From Panicum virgatum (taxonomy: Eukaryota > Streptophyta > Magnoliopsida > Poales > Poaceae), in contig NC_053148.1 in assembly GCF_016808335.1 (NCBI RefSeq), positions 19,570,045 to 19,634,044 of the forward strand: DNA of 64,000 bases, given 5' to 3'. A model generated the notes under the pieces. It ran no database searches. It worked only from the letters and a program-made list of their open reading frames with translations, and was not told where the DNA came from. This document shows positions 25,388 to 38,700 of the stretch, one piece after another (within the stretch, counting starts at the first letter, position 1; each line of letters opens with the position of its first letter). Position numbers and translations under genes: made by a program.

Positions 25388-28300
25388 GGGTGCATTTTGG
25401 ATTGTTTCGTTACTACACGAAAGTCGATGCAATGCGGGCTGAAATGGTAGAATTAATGCACAAGTTCGTGCCATGAAGCCGCGTCAGACTTTTTCAACAC
25501 AAACGCACCCGATCCACCCTATTGAACCCTAAACTCATGTTTTGGTGTGTTTCCTAGTGTTTGGGAGCATTTGGCAATGTTTCGTTAATAGACGAAACTC
25601 GGTGCAAAACAGGTTGAAATGGTGCAATTAATGCACAAGATTGTGCCATGAAGTCGCATCGGAATTTTTCACAATTGACACACCCGATCTCCCACATTGG
25701 AATCTTAACTCATGTATTCCTGCATTTTGTAGTATTTGGGTGCATTTTGGATTGTTTCATTACTGCATGAAACTCGGTGCAAAACAGGCTGAATTGGAGC
25801 AATTAATGCAAAAGTTCGTGCCACGAAGTCGCATGGGAATTTTTAGCAACGAACGAACCCGATCCACCCATTGGATCGTAAACTCATGTGTTTGGTGAAT
25901 TTGGTAGTGTTTGGGTGCATTTTGGATTCTTTCGTTAATGCACAAGTTCGTGGCATGAAACTCAATCCACCCAATTGGACCCTAAACTCATGTTTTGGTG
26001 TGTTTCGTAGTGTTTGGGTGCACTTGGCAAAGTTTCGTTACTACATGAAACTCGGTGCAAAGTAGGTTGAACCGGTGCAATTAATGCACAAGTTTGTGGC
26101 ATGAAGTCGCATCGGAATTTTTCATAATGAACACACCCGATCCACCCCATTGGACCCTAAATGCATGTATTGGTGCGTTTTGTAGTGTTTGGGTGTATTT
26201 TGGATTGTTTCGTTACTGCATGAAACTCGGTGCAAACCAGGCGGGACTGGAGCAATTAATGCAAAAGTTGGTGCCACGAATTCGCATTGGATTTTTTTTT
26301 GCAGCGAATCCACCCGAGCCACCCCATTGGACCCTAAACTCATGTTTTCGTGCGTTTCATAGTGTTTCGTGCATTTGGCAAACTTTTGTTACTACAAAAA
26401 ACTTGGTGCAAAATAGGTTGAACCGGTGCAATTAATGCACAAGTTCGTGCCATGAAGTTGCCTTGGAATTTTTCGCAATGAACACACCCGATCCAACCAA
26501 GTGGACCTTAAACTCTTGTTCTCTTGCGTTATGTAGCATTTCGGTGCATTTGGCAATGTTTTGATACTACACGGAACTCGGTGCAAAATGGGTTGAACTA
26601 GTGCAATTAATGCACAAGGTTGTGCCATGAAGTCGCATTGGAATTTTTCGCAATGAACGCACCCAATCCACCCAATTGGACCCTAAACTCATGTTTTGGT
26701 GTGTTTCGTAGTGTTTGGGTGCACTTGGCAAAGTTTCGTTACTACATGAAACTCGGTGCAAAATAGGTTGAACCGGTGCAATTAATGCACAAGTTTGTGG
26801 CATGAAGTCGCATCGGAATTTTTCACAATGAACACACCCGATGCACTCCATTGGACCCTAAATGCATGTATTGGTGCGTTTTGTAGTGTTTGGGTGTATT
26901 TTGGATTGTTTCGTTACTGCAGGAAACTCGGTGCAAAATAGGCTGGACTGGAGCAATTAATGCAAAAGTTGGTGCCACGAATTCGCATTGGATTTTTTTT
27001 GCAGCGAATCCACCCGATCCACCCCATTGGACCCTAAACTCATGTTTTCGTGCGTTTCATAGTGTTTTGGTGCATTTAGAAATCTTTCGTTACTACACAA
27101 AACTGGGTGCAAAATAGGTTGAACCGGTGCAATTAATGCACAAGTTCGTGCCATGAAGTCGCCTTGGAATTTTTCGTAATGAACACACCCCATCCAACCA
27201 AGTGGACCCTAAACTCTTGTTCTCTTGCGTTGTGTAGCATTTCGGTGCATTTGGCAATGTTTTGATACTACACGGAACTCGGTGCAAAATGGGTTGAACT
27301 AGTGCAATTAATGCACAAGGTTGTGCCATGAAGTCGCATTGGAATTTTTCGCAACGAACACACCCGATCCACCCCATTGGACCCTAAACTCATGTTTTTG
27401 TGTGTTTCGTAGTGTTTGGGTGTATTTGTCAAAGTTCCGTTACTACCTGAAACATGGTGCAAAACGGGTTGAACTGGTGCAATCAATGCACAAGTTTGTG
27501 CCATAAAGTCGCATCGGAATTTTTCGCAACGAACGCACCCAATCCAGCCCATTAGACCCTAAACTCATGTTTTGGAGCATTTCGTAGTGTTGGGTGCATT
27601 TGGCAATGTTTCATTACTACACGAAACTCGGTGCAAAATGGGTTGAACTGGTGCAATTAATGGACAAGTTTGTGCTATGAAGTCGCATCGGAAATTTTTC
27701 TCAGCAAATGCACCCGATCCACCCCATTGCACCCTAAACTCATGATTTGGTGCATTTCATAATGTTTGGGTGCATTTTGGATTGTTTCGTTACTGCACAA
27801 AAGTCGATGCAAAGCCGGCTGAAATGATAGAAATAATGCACAAGTTCGAGCCATGAAGGCGCGACAGAAATTTTCAAAACGAATGCACCCGATCCACCCA
27901 ATTGAACCCTAAACTAATGTTTTGGTGTGTTTCGTAGTGTTTGGGTGCATTTGGCAATGTTTCGTTAATAGACGAAACTCGGTGCAAAACGGGTTGAAAT
28001 GGTGCAATTAATGCACAAGTTTGTGCCATGAAGTCGCATCGGAATTTTTCACAATTGATACACCCGACCCCCCTCATTGGAATCTTAACTCATGTATTGG
28101 TGTGTTTTGTTGTATTTTGGTGCATTTTGGATTGTTTCGTTACTGCATGAAACTCGGTGCAAAACAGGTTGAACTGGAGCAATTAATGCAAAAGTTCGTA
28201 CCACGAAGTCGCATCGGAATTTTTAGCAGCGAACGAACCCGATCCACCCATTGGACCGTAAACTCATGTTTTGGTGCATTTGGTAGTGTTTGGGTGCATT

Positions 28301-30434
28301 TTGGATTCTTTCGTTAATGCACAAAACTCGATGCTAGGTGGGCTGAAATGGAAGAATTAATGCACAAGTTCGTTGCATGAAGTCGCATTGGAATTTTTCG
28401 CAACGAACGCACCCGATCCACCCAATTGGACCCTAAACTCATGTTTTGGTGTGTTTCGTATTGTTTGGGTGCACTTGGCAAAGTTTCGTTACTATATGAA
28501 ACTCGGTGCAAAATAGGTTGAACCGGTGCAATTAATGCACAAGTTTGTGGCATGAAGTTGCATCGGAATTTTTCGCAATGAACACACCTGATCCACCCAT
28601 GAAGCCACGTCAGAATTTTTCAAAACAAACACACCCGATCCACCCAATTGAACACTAAACTCATGTTTTGGTGTGTTTTGTAGTGTTTGGGAGCATTTGG
28701 CAATGTTTCGTTAATAGACAAAACTCAGTGCAAAACGGGTTGAAATGGTGCAATTAATGCACAAGTTTGTGCCATGAAGTCGCATCGGAATTTTTCGCAA
28801 CGAACACACCCAATCCACTCCCATTGGACCCTAAACTCATGTTTTTGAGCATTTCGTAGTGTTATGTGCATTTGGTAATATTTCATTAGTACACGAAACT
28901 CGGTGCAAAATAAGGTTGAACTGGTGCAATTAATGGACAAGTTTTTGCGATGAAGTCGCATCGAAATTTTTTCGAAACGAACGCACCTGATCCACCCCAT
29001 TGGAGCCTAAACTCATGATTTGGTGCATTTCATAGTGTTTGGGTGCATTTTGGATTGTTTCATTACTGCACGAAAGTCGATGCAAAGCGGGCTGAAAAGA
29101 TAGAAATAATGCACAAGTTCGAGCCATGAAGCCGCGACAGAAATTTTCAAAACGAATGCACTCGATCCACCCAATTGAACCCTAAACTAATGTGTTGGTG
29201 TGTTTCGTAGTGTTTGGGTGCATTTAACAATGTTTCGTTAATAGACGAAACTCGGTGCAAAACGGGTTGAAATGGTGCAATTAATGCACAAGTTTGTGCC
29301 ATGAAGTCGCATCGGAATTTTTCACAATTGATACACCCGTCCCCCCTCATTGGAATCTTAACTCATGTATTGGTGTGTTTTGTAGTATTTGGGTGCATTT
29401 TGGATTGTTTCGTTACTGCATGAAACTCGGTGCAAAACAGGCTGAACTGGAGCAATTAATGCAAAAGTTCGTGCCACGAAGTCGCATCGGAATTTTTAGC
29501 AGCGAACGAACCCGATCCACCCATTGGACCGTAAACTCATGTTTTGCTGCATTTGGTAGTGTTTGGGTGCATTTTGGATTCTTTCGTTAATGCACAAAAC
29601 TCGATGCAAGGTGGGTTGAAATGGAAGAATTAATGCACAAGTTCGTGGCATGAAGTCGAATTGCAATTTTTCGCAACGAATGCACCCGATCCACCCAATT
29701 GGACCCTAAACTCATGTTTTGGTGTGTTTCGTAGTGCTTGGGTGCACTTGGCAAAGTTTCGTTACTACATGAAACTCGGTGCAAAATAGGTTGAACCGGT
29801 GCAATTAATGCACAAGTTTGTGGCATGAAGTCGCATCGGAATTTTTCATAATGAACACACCCAATCCACCCCATTGGACCCTTAATGCATGTATTGGTGC
29901 GTTTTGTAGTGTTTGGGTGTATTTTGGATTGTTTCGTTACTGCATGAAACTCAGTGCAAAACAGGCTGAACTGGAGCAATTAATGCAAAAGTCCGGGCCA
30001 CGAATTCGAATTGGATTTTTTTGCAGTGAATCCACCCGATCCACCCCATTGGACCCTAAACTCATGTTTTGGTGCGTTTCATAGTGCTTCGGTGCATTTA
30101 GCAATCTTTCGTTACTACACAAAACTGGGTGCAAAATAGGTTGAACCGGTGCAATTAATGCACAAGTTCGTGCCAAGATGCCGCCTTGGAATTTTTCGCA
30201 ATGAAAACACCCGATCCAACCAAGTGGACCCTAAACTCTTGTTCGCTTGCGTTGTGTAGCATTTCGGTGCATTTGGCAATGTTTTGATACTACACGGAAC
30301 TCGGTGCAAAATGGGTTGAACTAGTGCAATTAATGCACAAGGTTGTGCCATGAAGTCGCATTGGAATTTTTCGCAACTGAACACACCCGATCCACCCCAT
30401 TGGATCCTGAACTCATGTTTTTGTGTGTTTCGTA
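25388..30434 (+). repeat. Heterogeneous satellite zone
   Basis: Satellite without a single dominant period. It holds a partial third 1.22 kb unit, a shortened monomer at about 25950-25985 (GGCATGAAACTCAATCCACCC, lacking the GAATTTTTCG box), a 2.06 kb block with copies further right, and two blocks offset by 1273 bp (about 27700-28590 and 28973-29863). Monomer divergence is highest here, suggesting the oldest part of the window. Confidence 0.7.
26530..28590 (+). repeat. 2.06 kb block with distant copies to the right
   Basis: A 9397 bp offset aligns this block with about 35927-37987, and the second 10.28 kb copy adds a third version at about 46204-48264. Only scattered differences are visible, for example GATGCACTCC near 26841 against GATCCACTCC. 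Ends are approximate. The right end coincides with a shortened monomer near 28598, where GATCCACCC runs straight into ATGAAGCCACG. Confidence 0.72.
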
Positions 30435-33400
30435 GTGTTTGGGTGTATTTGTCAAAGTTCCGTTACTACATGAAACTTGGTGCAAAACGGGTTGAACTGG
30501 TGCAATCAATGCATAAGTTTGTGCCACTAAGTCGCATCAGAATTTTTCGCAACGAATGCACCCAATCCAGCCCATTGGACCATAAACTCATGTTTTGGAG
30601 CATTTCGTAGTGTTGGGTGCATTGGCAATGTTTCATTACTACACGAAACTCGGTGCAAAATAGGTTGAACTGGTGCAATTAATGGACAAGTTTTTGCTAT
30701 GAAGATTGCATCAGAAATTTTTCGTAACGAACGCACCCGATCCTCCCCATTGGACCCTAAACTCATGATTTGGTGGATTTCATAGTGTTTGGGTGCATTT
30801 TGGATTGTTTCGTTACTACACGAAAGTCGATGCAATGCGGGCTGAAATGGTAGAATTAATGCACAAGTTCGTGCCCTGAAGCCGCGTCAGACTTTTTCAA
30901 CACAAACGCACCCGATCCACCCAATTGAACCCTAAACTCATGTTTTGGTGTGTTTCCTAGTGTTTGGGAGCATTTGGCAATGTTTCGTTAATAGACGAAA
31001 CTCGGTGCAAAACAGGTTGAAATGGTGCAATTAATGCACAAGATTGTGCCATGAAGTCGCATCGGAATTTTTCACAATTGACACACCCGATCTCCCACAT
31101 TGGAATCTTAACTCATGTATTCCTGCATTTTGTAGTATTTGGGTGCATTTTGGATTGTTTCGTTACTGCATGAAACTCGGTGCAAAACAGGCTGAACTGG
31201 AGCAATTAATGCAAAAGTTCGTGCCACGAAGTCGCATCGGAATTTTAAGCAACGAACTGAACCCGATCCACCCATTGGATCGTAAACTCATGTGTTTGGT
31301 GAATTTGGTAGTGTTTGGGTGCATTTTGGATTCTTTCGTTAATGCACAAGTTCGTGGCATGAAACTCAATCCACCCAATTGGACCCTAAACTCATGTTTT
31401 GGTGTGTTTCGTAGTGTTTGGGTGCACTTGGCAAAGTTTCGTTACTACATGAAACTCGGTGCAAAATAGGTTGAACCGGTGCAATTAATGCACAAGTTTG
31501 TGGCATGAAGTCGCATCGGAATTTTTCACAATGAACACACCCGATCCACCCCATTGGACCCTAAATGCATGTATAGGTGCGTTTTGTAGTGTTTGGGTGT
31601 ATTTTGGATTGTTTCGTTACTGCATGAAACTCGGTGCAAAACAGGCGGGACTGGAGCAATTAATGCAAAAGTTGGTGCCACGAATTCGCATTGGATTTTT
31701 TTTTGCAGCGAATCCACCCGAGCCACCCCATTGGACCCTAAACTCATGTTTTCATGCGTTTCATAGTGTTTGGGTGTATTTGTCAATGTTTCGTTACTAC
31801 ACGAAACTTGGTGCAAAACGGGTTGAACTGGTGCAATCAATGCACAAGTTTGTGCCATAAAGTCGCATCAGAATTTTTCGCAACGAATGCACCCAATCCA
31901 GCCCATTGGACCCTAAACTCATGTTTTGGAGCATTTCGTAGTGTTGGGTGCATTTGGCAATGTTTCATTACTACACGAAACTCGGTGCAAAATATGTTGA
32001 ACTGGTGCAATTAATGGACAAGTTTTTGCTATGAAGTTGCATCAGAAATTTTTCGTAACGAACGCACCCGATCCTCCCCATTGGACCCTAAAGTCATGAT
32101 TTGGTGGATTTCATAGTGTTTGGGTGCATTTTGGATTGTTTCGTTACTACACGAAAGTCGATGCAATGTGGGCTGAAATGGTAGAATTAATGCACAAGTT
32201 CGTGCCATGAAGCCGCGTCAGACTTTTTCAACACAAACGCACCCGATCCACCCAATTGAACCCTAAACTCATGTTTTGGTGTGTTTCCTAGTGTTTGGGA
32301 GCATTTGGCAATGTTTCGTTAATAGACGAAACTCGGTGCAAAACAGGTTGAAATGGTGCAATTAATGCACAAGATTGTGCCATGAAGTCGCATCGGAATT
32401 TTTCACAATTGACACACCCGATCTCCCACATTGGAATCTTAACTCATGTATTCCTGCATTTTGTAGTATTTGGGTGCATTTTGGATTGTTTCGTTACTGC
32501 ATGAAACTCGGTGCAAAACAGGCTGAACTGGAGCAATTAATGCAAAAGTTCGTGCCACGAAGTCGCATCGGAATTTTAGCAACGAACGAACCCTATCCAC
32601 CCATTGGATCGTAAACTCATGTGTTTGGTGAATTTGGTAGTGTTTGGGTGCATTTTGGATTCTTTCGTTAATGCACAAGTTCGTGGCATGAAACTCAATC
32701 CACCCAATTGGACCCTAAACTCATGTTTTGGTGTGTTTCGTAGTGTTTGGGTGCACTTGGCAAAGTTTCGTTACTACATGAAACTCGGTGCAAAATAGGT
32801 TGAACCGGTGCAATTAATGCACACGTTTGTGGCATGAAGTCGCATCGGATTTTTTCACAATGAACACACCCGATCCACCCCATTGGACCCTAAATGCATG
32901 TATTGCTGCGTTTTGTAGTGTTTGGGTGTATTTTGGATTGTTTCGTTACTGCATGAAACTCAGTGCAAAACAGGCTGAACTGGAGCAATTAATGCAAAAG
33001 TTGGTGCCACAAATTCGCATTGGATTTTTTTTTGCAGCGAATCCACCCGAGCCACCCCATTGGACCCTAAACTCATGTTTTCATGCTGTTTCATAGTGTT
33101 TGGGTGTATTTGTCAATGTTTTCGTTACTACACGAAACTTGGTGCAAAACGGGTTGAACTGGTGCAATCAATGCACAAGTTTGTGCCATAAAGTCGCATC
33201 CGAATTTTTCGCAACGAATGCACCCAATCCAGCCCATTGGACCCTAAACTCATGTTTTGGAGCATTTCGTAGTGTTGGGTGCATTTGGCAATGTTTCATT
33301 ACTACACGAAACTCGGTGCAAAATATGTTGAACTGGTGCAATTAATGGACAAGTTTTTGCTATGAAGTTGCATCAGAAATTTTTCGTAACGAACGCACCC

Positions 33401-35757
33401 GATCCTCCCCATTGGACCCTAAACTCATGATTTGGTGGATTTCATAGTGTTTGGGTGCATTTTGGATTGTTTCGTTACTACACGAAAGTCGATGCAATGT
33501 GGGCTGAAATGGTAGAATTAATGCACAAGTTCGTGCCATGAAGCCGCGTCAGACTTTTTCAACACAAACGCACCCGATCCACCCAATTGAACCCTAAACT
33601 CATGTTTTGGTGTGTTTCCTAGTGTTTGGGAGCATTTGGCAATGTTTCGTTAATAGACGAAACTCAGTGCAAAACAGGTTGAAATGGTGCAATTAATGCA
33701 CAAGATTGTGCCATGAAGTCGCATTCGGAATTTTTCACAATTGACACACCCGATCTCCCACATTGGAATCTTAACATCATGAATTCCTGCATTTTGTAGT
33801 ATTTGGGTGCATTTTGGATTGTTTCGTTACTGCATGAAACTCGGTGCAAAACAGGCTGAACTGGAGCAATTAATGCAAAAGTTCGTGCCACGAAGTCGCA
33901 TCGGAATTTTTAGCAACGAACGAACCCGACCACCCATTGGATCGTAAACTCATGTGTTTGGTGAATTTGGTAGTGTTTGGGTGCATTTTGGATTCTTTCG
34001 TTAATGCACAAGTTCGTGGCATGAAACTCAATCCACCCAATTGGACCCTAAACTCATGTTTTGGTGTGTTTCGTAGTGTTTGGGTGCACTTGGCAAAGTT
34101 TCGTTACTACATGAAACTCGGTGCAAAATAGGTTGAACCGGTGCAATTAATGCACACGTTTGTGGCATGAAGTCGCATCGGATTTTTTCACAATGAACAC
34201 ACCCGATCCACCCCATTGGACCCTAAATGCATGTATTGCTGCGTTTTGTAGTGTTTGGGTGTATTTTGGATTGTTTCGTTACTGCATGAAACTCAGTGCA
34301 AAACAGGCTGAACTGGAGCAATTAATGCAAAAGTTGGTGCCACAAATTCGCATTGGATTTTTTTTTGCAGCGAATCCACCCGAGCCACCCCATTGGACCC
34401 TAAACTCATGTTTTCATGCGTTTCATAGTGTTTGGGTGTATTTGTCAATGTTTTGTTACTACACGAAACTTGGTGCAAAACGGGTTGAACTGGTGCAATC
34501 AATGCACAAGTTTGTGCCATAAAGTCGCATCCGAATTTTTCGCAACGAATGCACCCAATCCAGCCCATTGGACCCTAAACTCATGTTTTGGAGCATTTCG
34601 TAGTGTTGGGTGCATTTGGCAATGTTTCATTACTACACGAAACTCGGTGCAAAATATGTTGAACTGGTGCAATTAATGGACAAGTTTTTGCTATGAAGTT
34701 GCATCAGAAATTTTTCGTAACGAACGCACCCGATCCTCCCCATTGGACCCTAAACTCATGATTTGGTGGATTTCATAGTGTTTGGGTGCATTTTGGATTG
34801 TTTCGTTACTACACGAAAGTCGATGCAATGCGGGCTGAAATGGTAGAATTAATGCACAAGTTCGTGCCATGAAGCCGCGTCAGACTTTTTCAACACAAAC
34901 GCACCCGATCCACCCAATTGAACCCTAAACTCATGTTTTGGTGTGTTTCCTAGTGTTTGGGAGCATTTGGCAATGTTTCGTTAATAGACGAAACTCGGTG
35001 CAAAACAGGTTGAAATGGTGCAATTAATGCACAAGATTGTGCCATGAAGTCGCATCGGAATTTTTCACAATTGACACACCCGATCTCCCACATTGGAATC
35101 TTAACTCATGTATTCCTGCATTTTGTAGTATTTGGGTGCATTTTTTATTGTTTCGTTACTGCATGAAACTCGGTGCAAAACAGGCTGAACTGGAGCAATT
35201 AATGCAAAAGTTCGTGCCACGAAGTCGCATCGGAATTTTTAGCAACGAACGAACCCGATCCACCCATTGGATCGTAAACTCATGTGTTTGGTGAATTTGG
35301 TAGTGTTTGGGTGCATTTTGGATTCTTTCGTTAATGCACAAGTTCGTGGCATGAAACTCAATCCACCCAATTGGACCCTAAACTCATGTTTTGGTGTGTT
35401 TCGTAGTGTTTGGGTGCACTTGGCAAAGTTTCGTTACTACATGAAACTCGGTGCAAAATAGGTTGAACCGGTGCAATTAATGCACACGTTTGTGGCATGA
35501 AGTCGCATCGGAATTTTTCACAATGAACACACCCGATCCACCCCATTGGACCCTAAATGCATGTATTGGTGCATTTTGTAGTGTTTGGGTGTATTTTGGA
35601 TTGTTTCGTTACTGCATGAAACTCAGTGCAAAACAGGCTGAACTGGAGCAATTAATGCAAAAGTTGGTGCCACAAATTCGCATTGGATTTTTTTTTGCAG
35701 CGAATCCACCCGAGCCACCCCATTGGACCCTAAACTCATGTTTTCATGCGTTTCATA
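30435..35757 (+). repeat. HOR block C: ~1331 bp unit, four copies
   Basis: GTGTTTGGGTGTATTTGTCAA or its equivalent marks unit starts at 30435, 31766, 33096 and 34428, and the last unit ends near 35757 (spacings 1331, 1330, 1332 and 1330 bp). The unit is about 7.6 monomers, because one monomer is internally shortened (GGCATGAAACTCAATCCACCC near 31358, 32688, 34020 and 35350). The first copy is the most diverged. Confidence 0.87.
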
Positions 35758-38700
35758 GTGTTTCGGTGCATTTAGTAATCTTTCGTTAATTCACAAAACT
35801 GGGTGCAAAATAGGTTGAACCGGTGCAATTAATGCACAAGTTCGTGCCATGAAGTCGCCTTGGAATTTTTCGCAATGAACACACCCCATCCAACCAAGTG
35901 GACCCTAAACTCTTGTTTTCTTGCGTTGTGTAGCATTTCGGTGCATTTGGCAATGTTTTGATACTACACGGAACTCGGTGCAAAATGGGTTGAACTAGTG
36001 CAATTAATGCACAAGGTTGTGCCATGAAGTCGCATTGGAATTTTTCGCAATGAACGCACCCAATCCACCCAATTGGACCCTAAACTCATGTTTTGGTGTG
36101 TTTCGTAGTGTTTGGGTGCACTTGGCAAAGTTTCGTTACTACATGAAACTCGGTGCAAAATAGGTTGAACCGGTGCAATTAATGCACAAGTTTGTGGCAT
36201 GAAGTCGCATCGGAATTTTTCACAATGAACACACCCGATCCACTCCATTGGACCCTAAATGCATGTATTGGTGTGTTTTGTATTGTTTGGGTGTATTTTG
36301 GATTGTTTCATTACTGCAGGAAACTCGGTGTAAAACAGGCTGGACTGGAGCAATTAATGCAAAAGTTGGTGCCACGAATTCGCATTGGATTTTTTTTGCA
36401 GCGAATCCACCCGATCCACCCCATTGGACCCTAAACTCATGTTTTCGTGCGTTTCATAGTGTTTCGGTGCATTTAGAAATCTTTCGTTACTACACAAAAC
36501 TGGGTGCAAAATAGGTTGAACCGGTGCAATTAATGCACAAGTTCGTGCCATGAAGTCGCCTTGGAATTTTTCGTAATGAACACACCCCATCCAACCAAGT
36601 GGACCCTAAACTCTTGTTCTCTTGCGTTGTGTAGCATTTCGGTGCATTTGGCAATGTTTTGATACTACACGGAACTCGGTGCAAAATGGGTTGAACTAGT
36701 GCAATTAATGCACAAGGTTGTGCCATGAAGTCGCATTGGAATTTTTCGCAACGAACACACCCGATCCACCCCATTGGACCCTAAACTCATGTTTTTGTGT
36801 GTTTCGTAGTGTTTGGGTGTATTTGTCAAAGTTCCGTTACTACCTGAAACATGGTGCAAAACGGGTTGAACTGGTGCAATCAATGCACAAGTTTGTGCCA
36901 TAAAGTCGCATCGGAATTTTTCGCAACGAACGCACCCAATCCAGCCCATTAGACCCTAAACTCATGTTTTGGAGCATTTCGTAGTGTTGGGTGCATTTGG
37001 CAATGTTTCATTACTACACGAAACTCGGTGCAAAATGGGTTGAACTGGTGCAATTAATGGACAAGTTTGTGCTATGAAGTCGCATCGGAAATTTTTCTCA
37101 GCAAATGCACCCGATCCACCCCATTGCACCCTAAACTCATGATTTGGTGCATTTCATAATGTTTGGGTGCATTTTGGATTGTTTCGTTACTGCACAAAAG
37201 TCGATGCAAAGCCGGCTGAAATGATAAAAATAATGCACAAGTTCGAGCCATGAAGGCGCGACAGAATTTTTCAAAACGAATGCACCCGATCCACCCAATT
37301 GAACCCTAAACTAATGTTTTGGTGTGTTTCGTAGTGTTTGGGTGCATTTGGCAATGTTTCGTTAATAGACGAAACTCGGTGCAAAATGGGTTGAAATGGT
37401 GCAATTAATGCACAAGTTTGTGCCATGAAGTCGCATCGGAATTTTTCACAATTGATACACCCGACCCCCCTCATTGGAATCTTAACTCATGTATTGGTGT
37501 GTTTTGTTGTATTTTGGTGCATTTTGGATTGTTTCGTTACTGCATGAAACTGGGTGCAAAACAGGCTGAACTAGAGCAATTAATGCAAAAGTTCGTACCA
37601 CGAAGTCGCATCGGAATTTTTAGCAGCGAACGAACCCGATCCACCCATTGGACCGTAAACTCATGTTTTGGTGCATTTGGTAATGTTTGGGTGCATTTTG
37701 GATTCTTTCGTTAATGCACAAAACTCGATGCAAGGTGGGCTGAAATTTTAGAATTAATGCACAAGTTAGTGGCATGAAGTCGCATTGGAATTTTTCGCAA
37801 CGAACGCACCAGATCCACCCAATTGGACCCTAAACTCATGTTTTGGTGTGTTTCGTAGTGTTTGGGTGCACTTGGCAAAGTTTCGTTACTACATGAAACT
37901 CGGTGCAAAATAGGTTGAACCGGTGCAATTAATGCACAAGTTTGTGGCATGAAGTCGCATCGGAATTTTTCACAATGAACACACCCGATCCACCCCATTG
38001 GACCCTAAATGCATGTATTGGTGCGTTTTGTAGTGTTTGGGTGTATTTTGGATTGTTTCGTTACTGCATGAAACTCGGTGCAAAACAGGCTGAACTTGAG
38101 CAATTAATGCAAAAGTACGTGCCACATATTCGCATTGGATTTTTTTTAGCGAATCCACCCGATCCACCCCATTGGACCCTAAACTCTTGTTTTGGTGCGT
38201 TTCATAGCGTTTAGGTACATTTAGCAATCTTTCGTTACTACACAAAAATGGGTGCAAAATAGGTTGAACCAGTGCAATTAATGCACAAGTTCAAGCCATG
38301 AAGTCGCCTTGGAATTTTTCGCAATGAACACTCCCGATCCAACCAAGTGGACCCTAAACTCTTGTTCTCTTGCGTTGTGTAGCATTTCGGTGCATTTGGC
38401 AATGTTTTGATACTACACGGAACTCGGTGCAAAATGGGTTGAACTAGTGCAATTAATGCACAAGGTTGTGCCATGAAGTCGCATTGGAATTTTTCGCAAC
38501 GAGCACACCCGATCTACAACATTGGACCCTAAACTCATGTTTTTGTGCGTTTCGTAGTGTTTGGGTGTATTTGTCAATGTTCTATTACTACATGAAATTT
38601 GGTGCAAAACAGGTTGAACTGGTGCAATCAATACACAAGTTTGTGCCATAAAGTCGCATCGGAATTTTTTGCAACGAACGCACCCAATCCACCGCATTGG

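Noticed and set aside
30435..35757. Separate family of satellite in HOR block C
   Set aside because: Box order and sequence are the same as elsewhere; the odd period comes from an internally shortened monomer.
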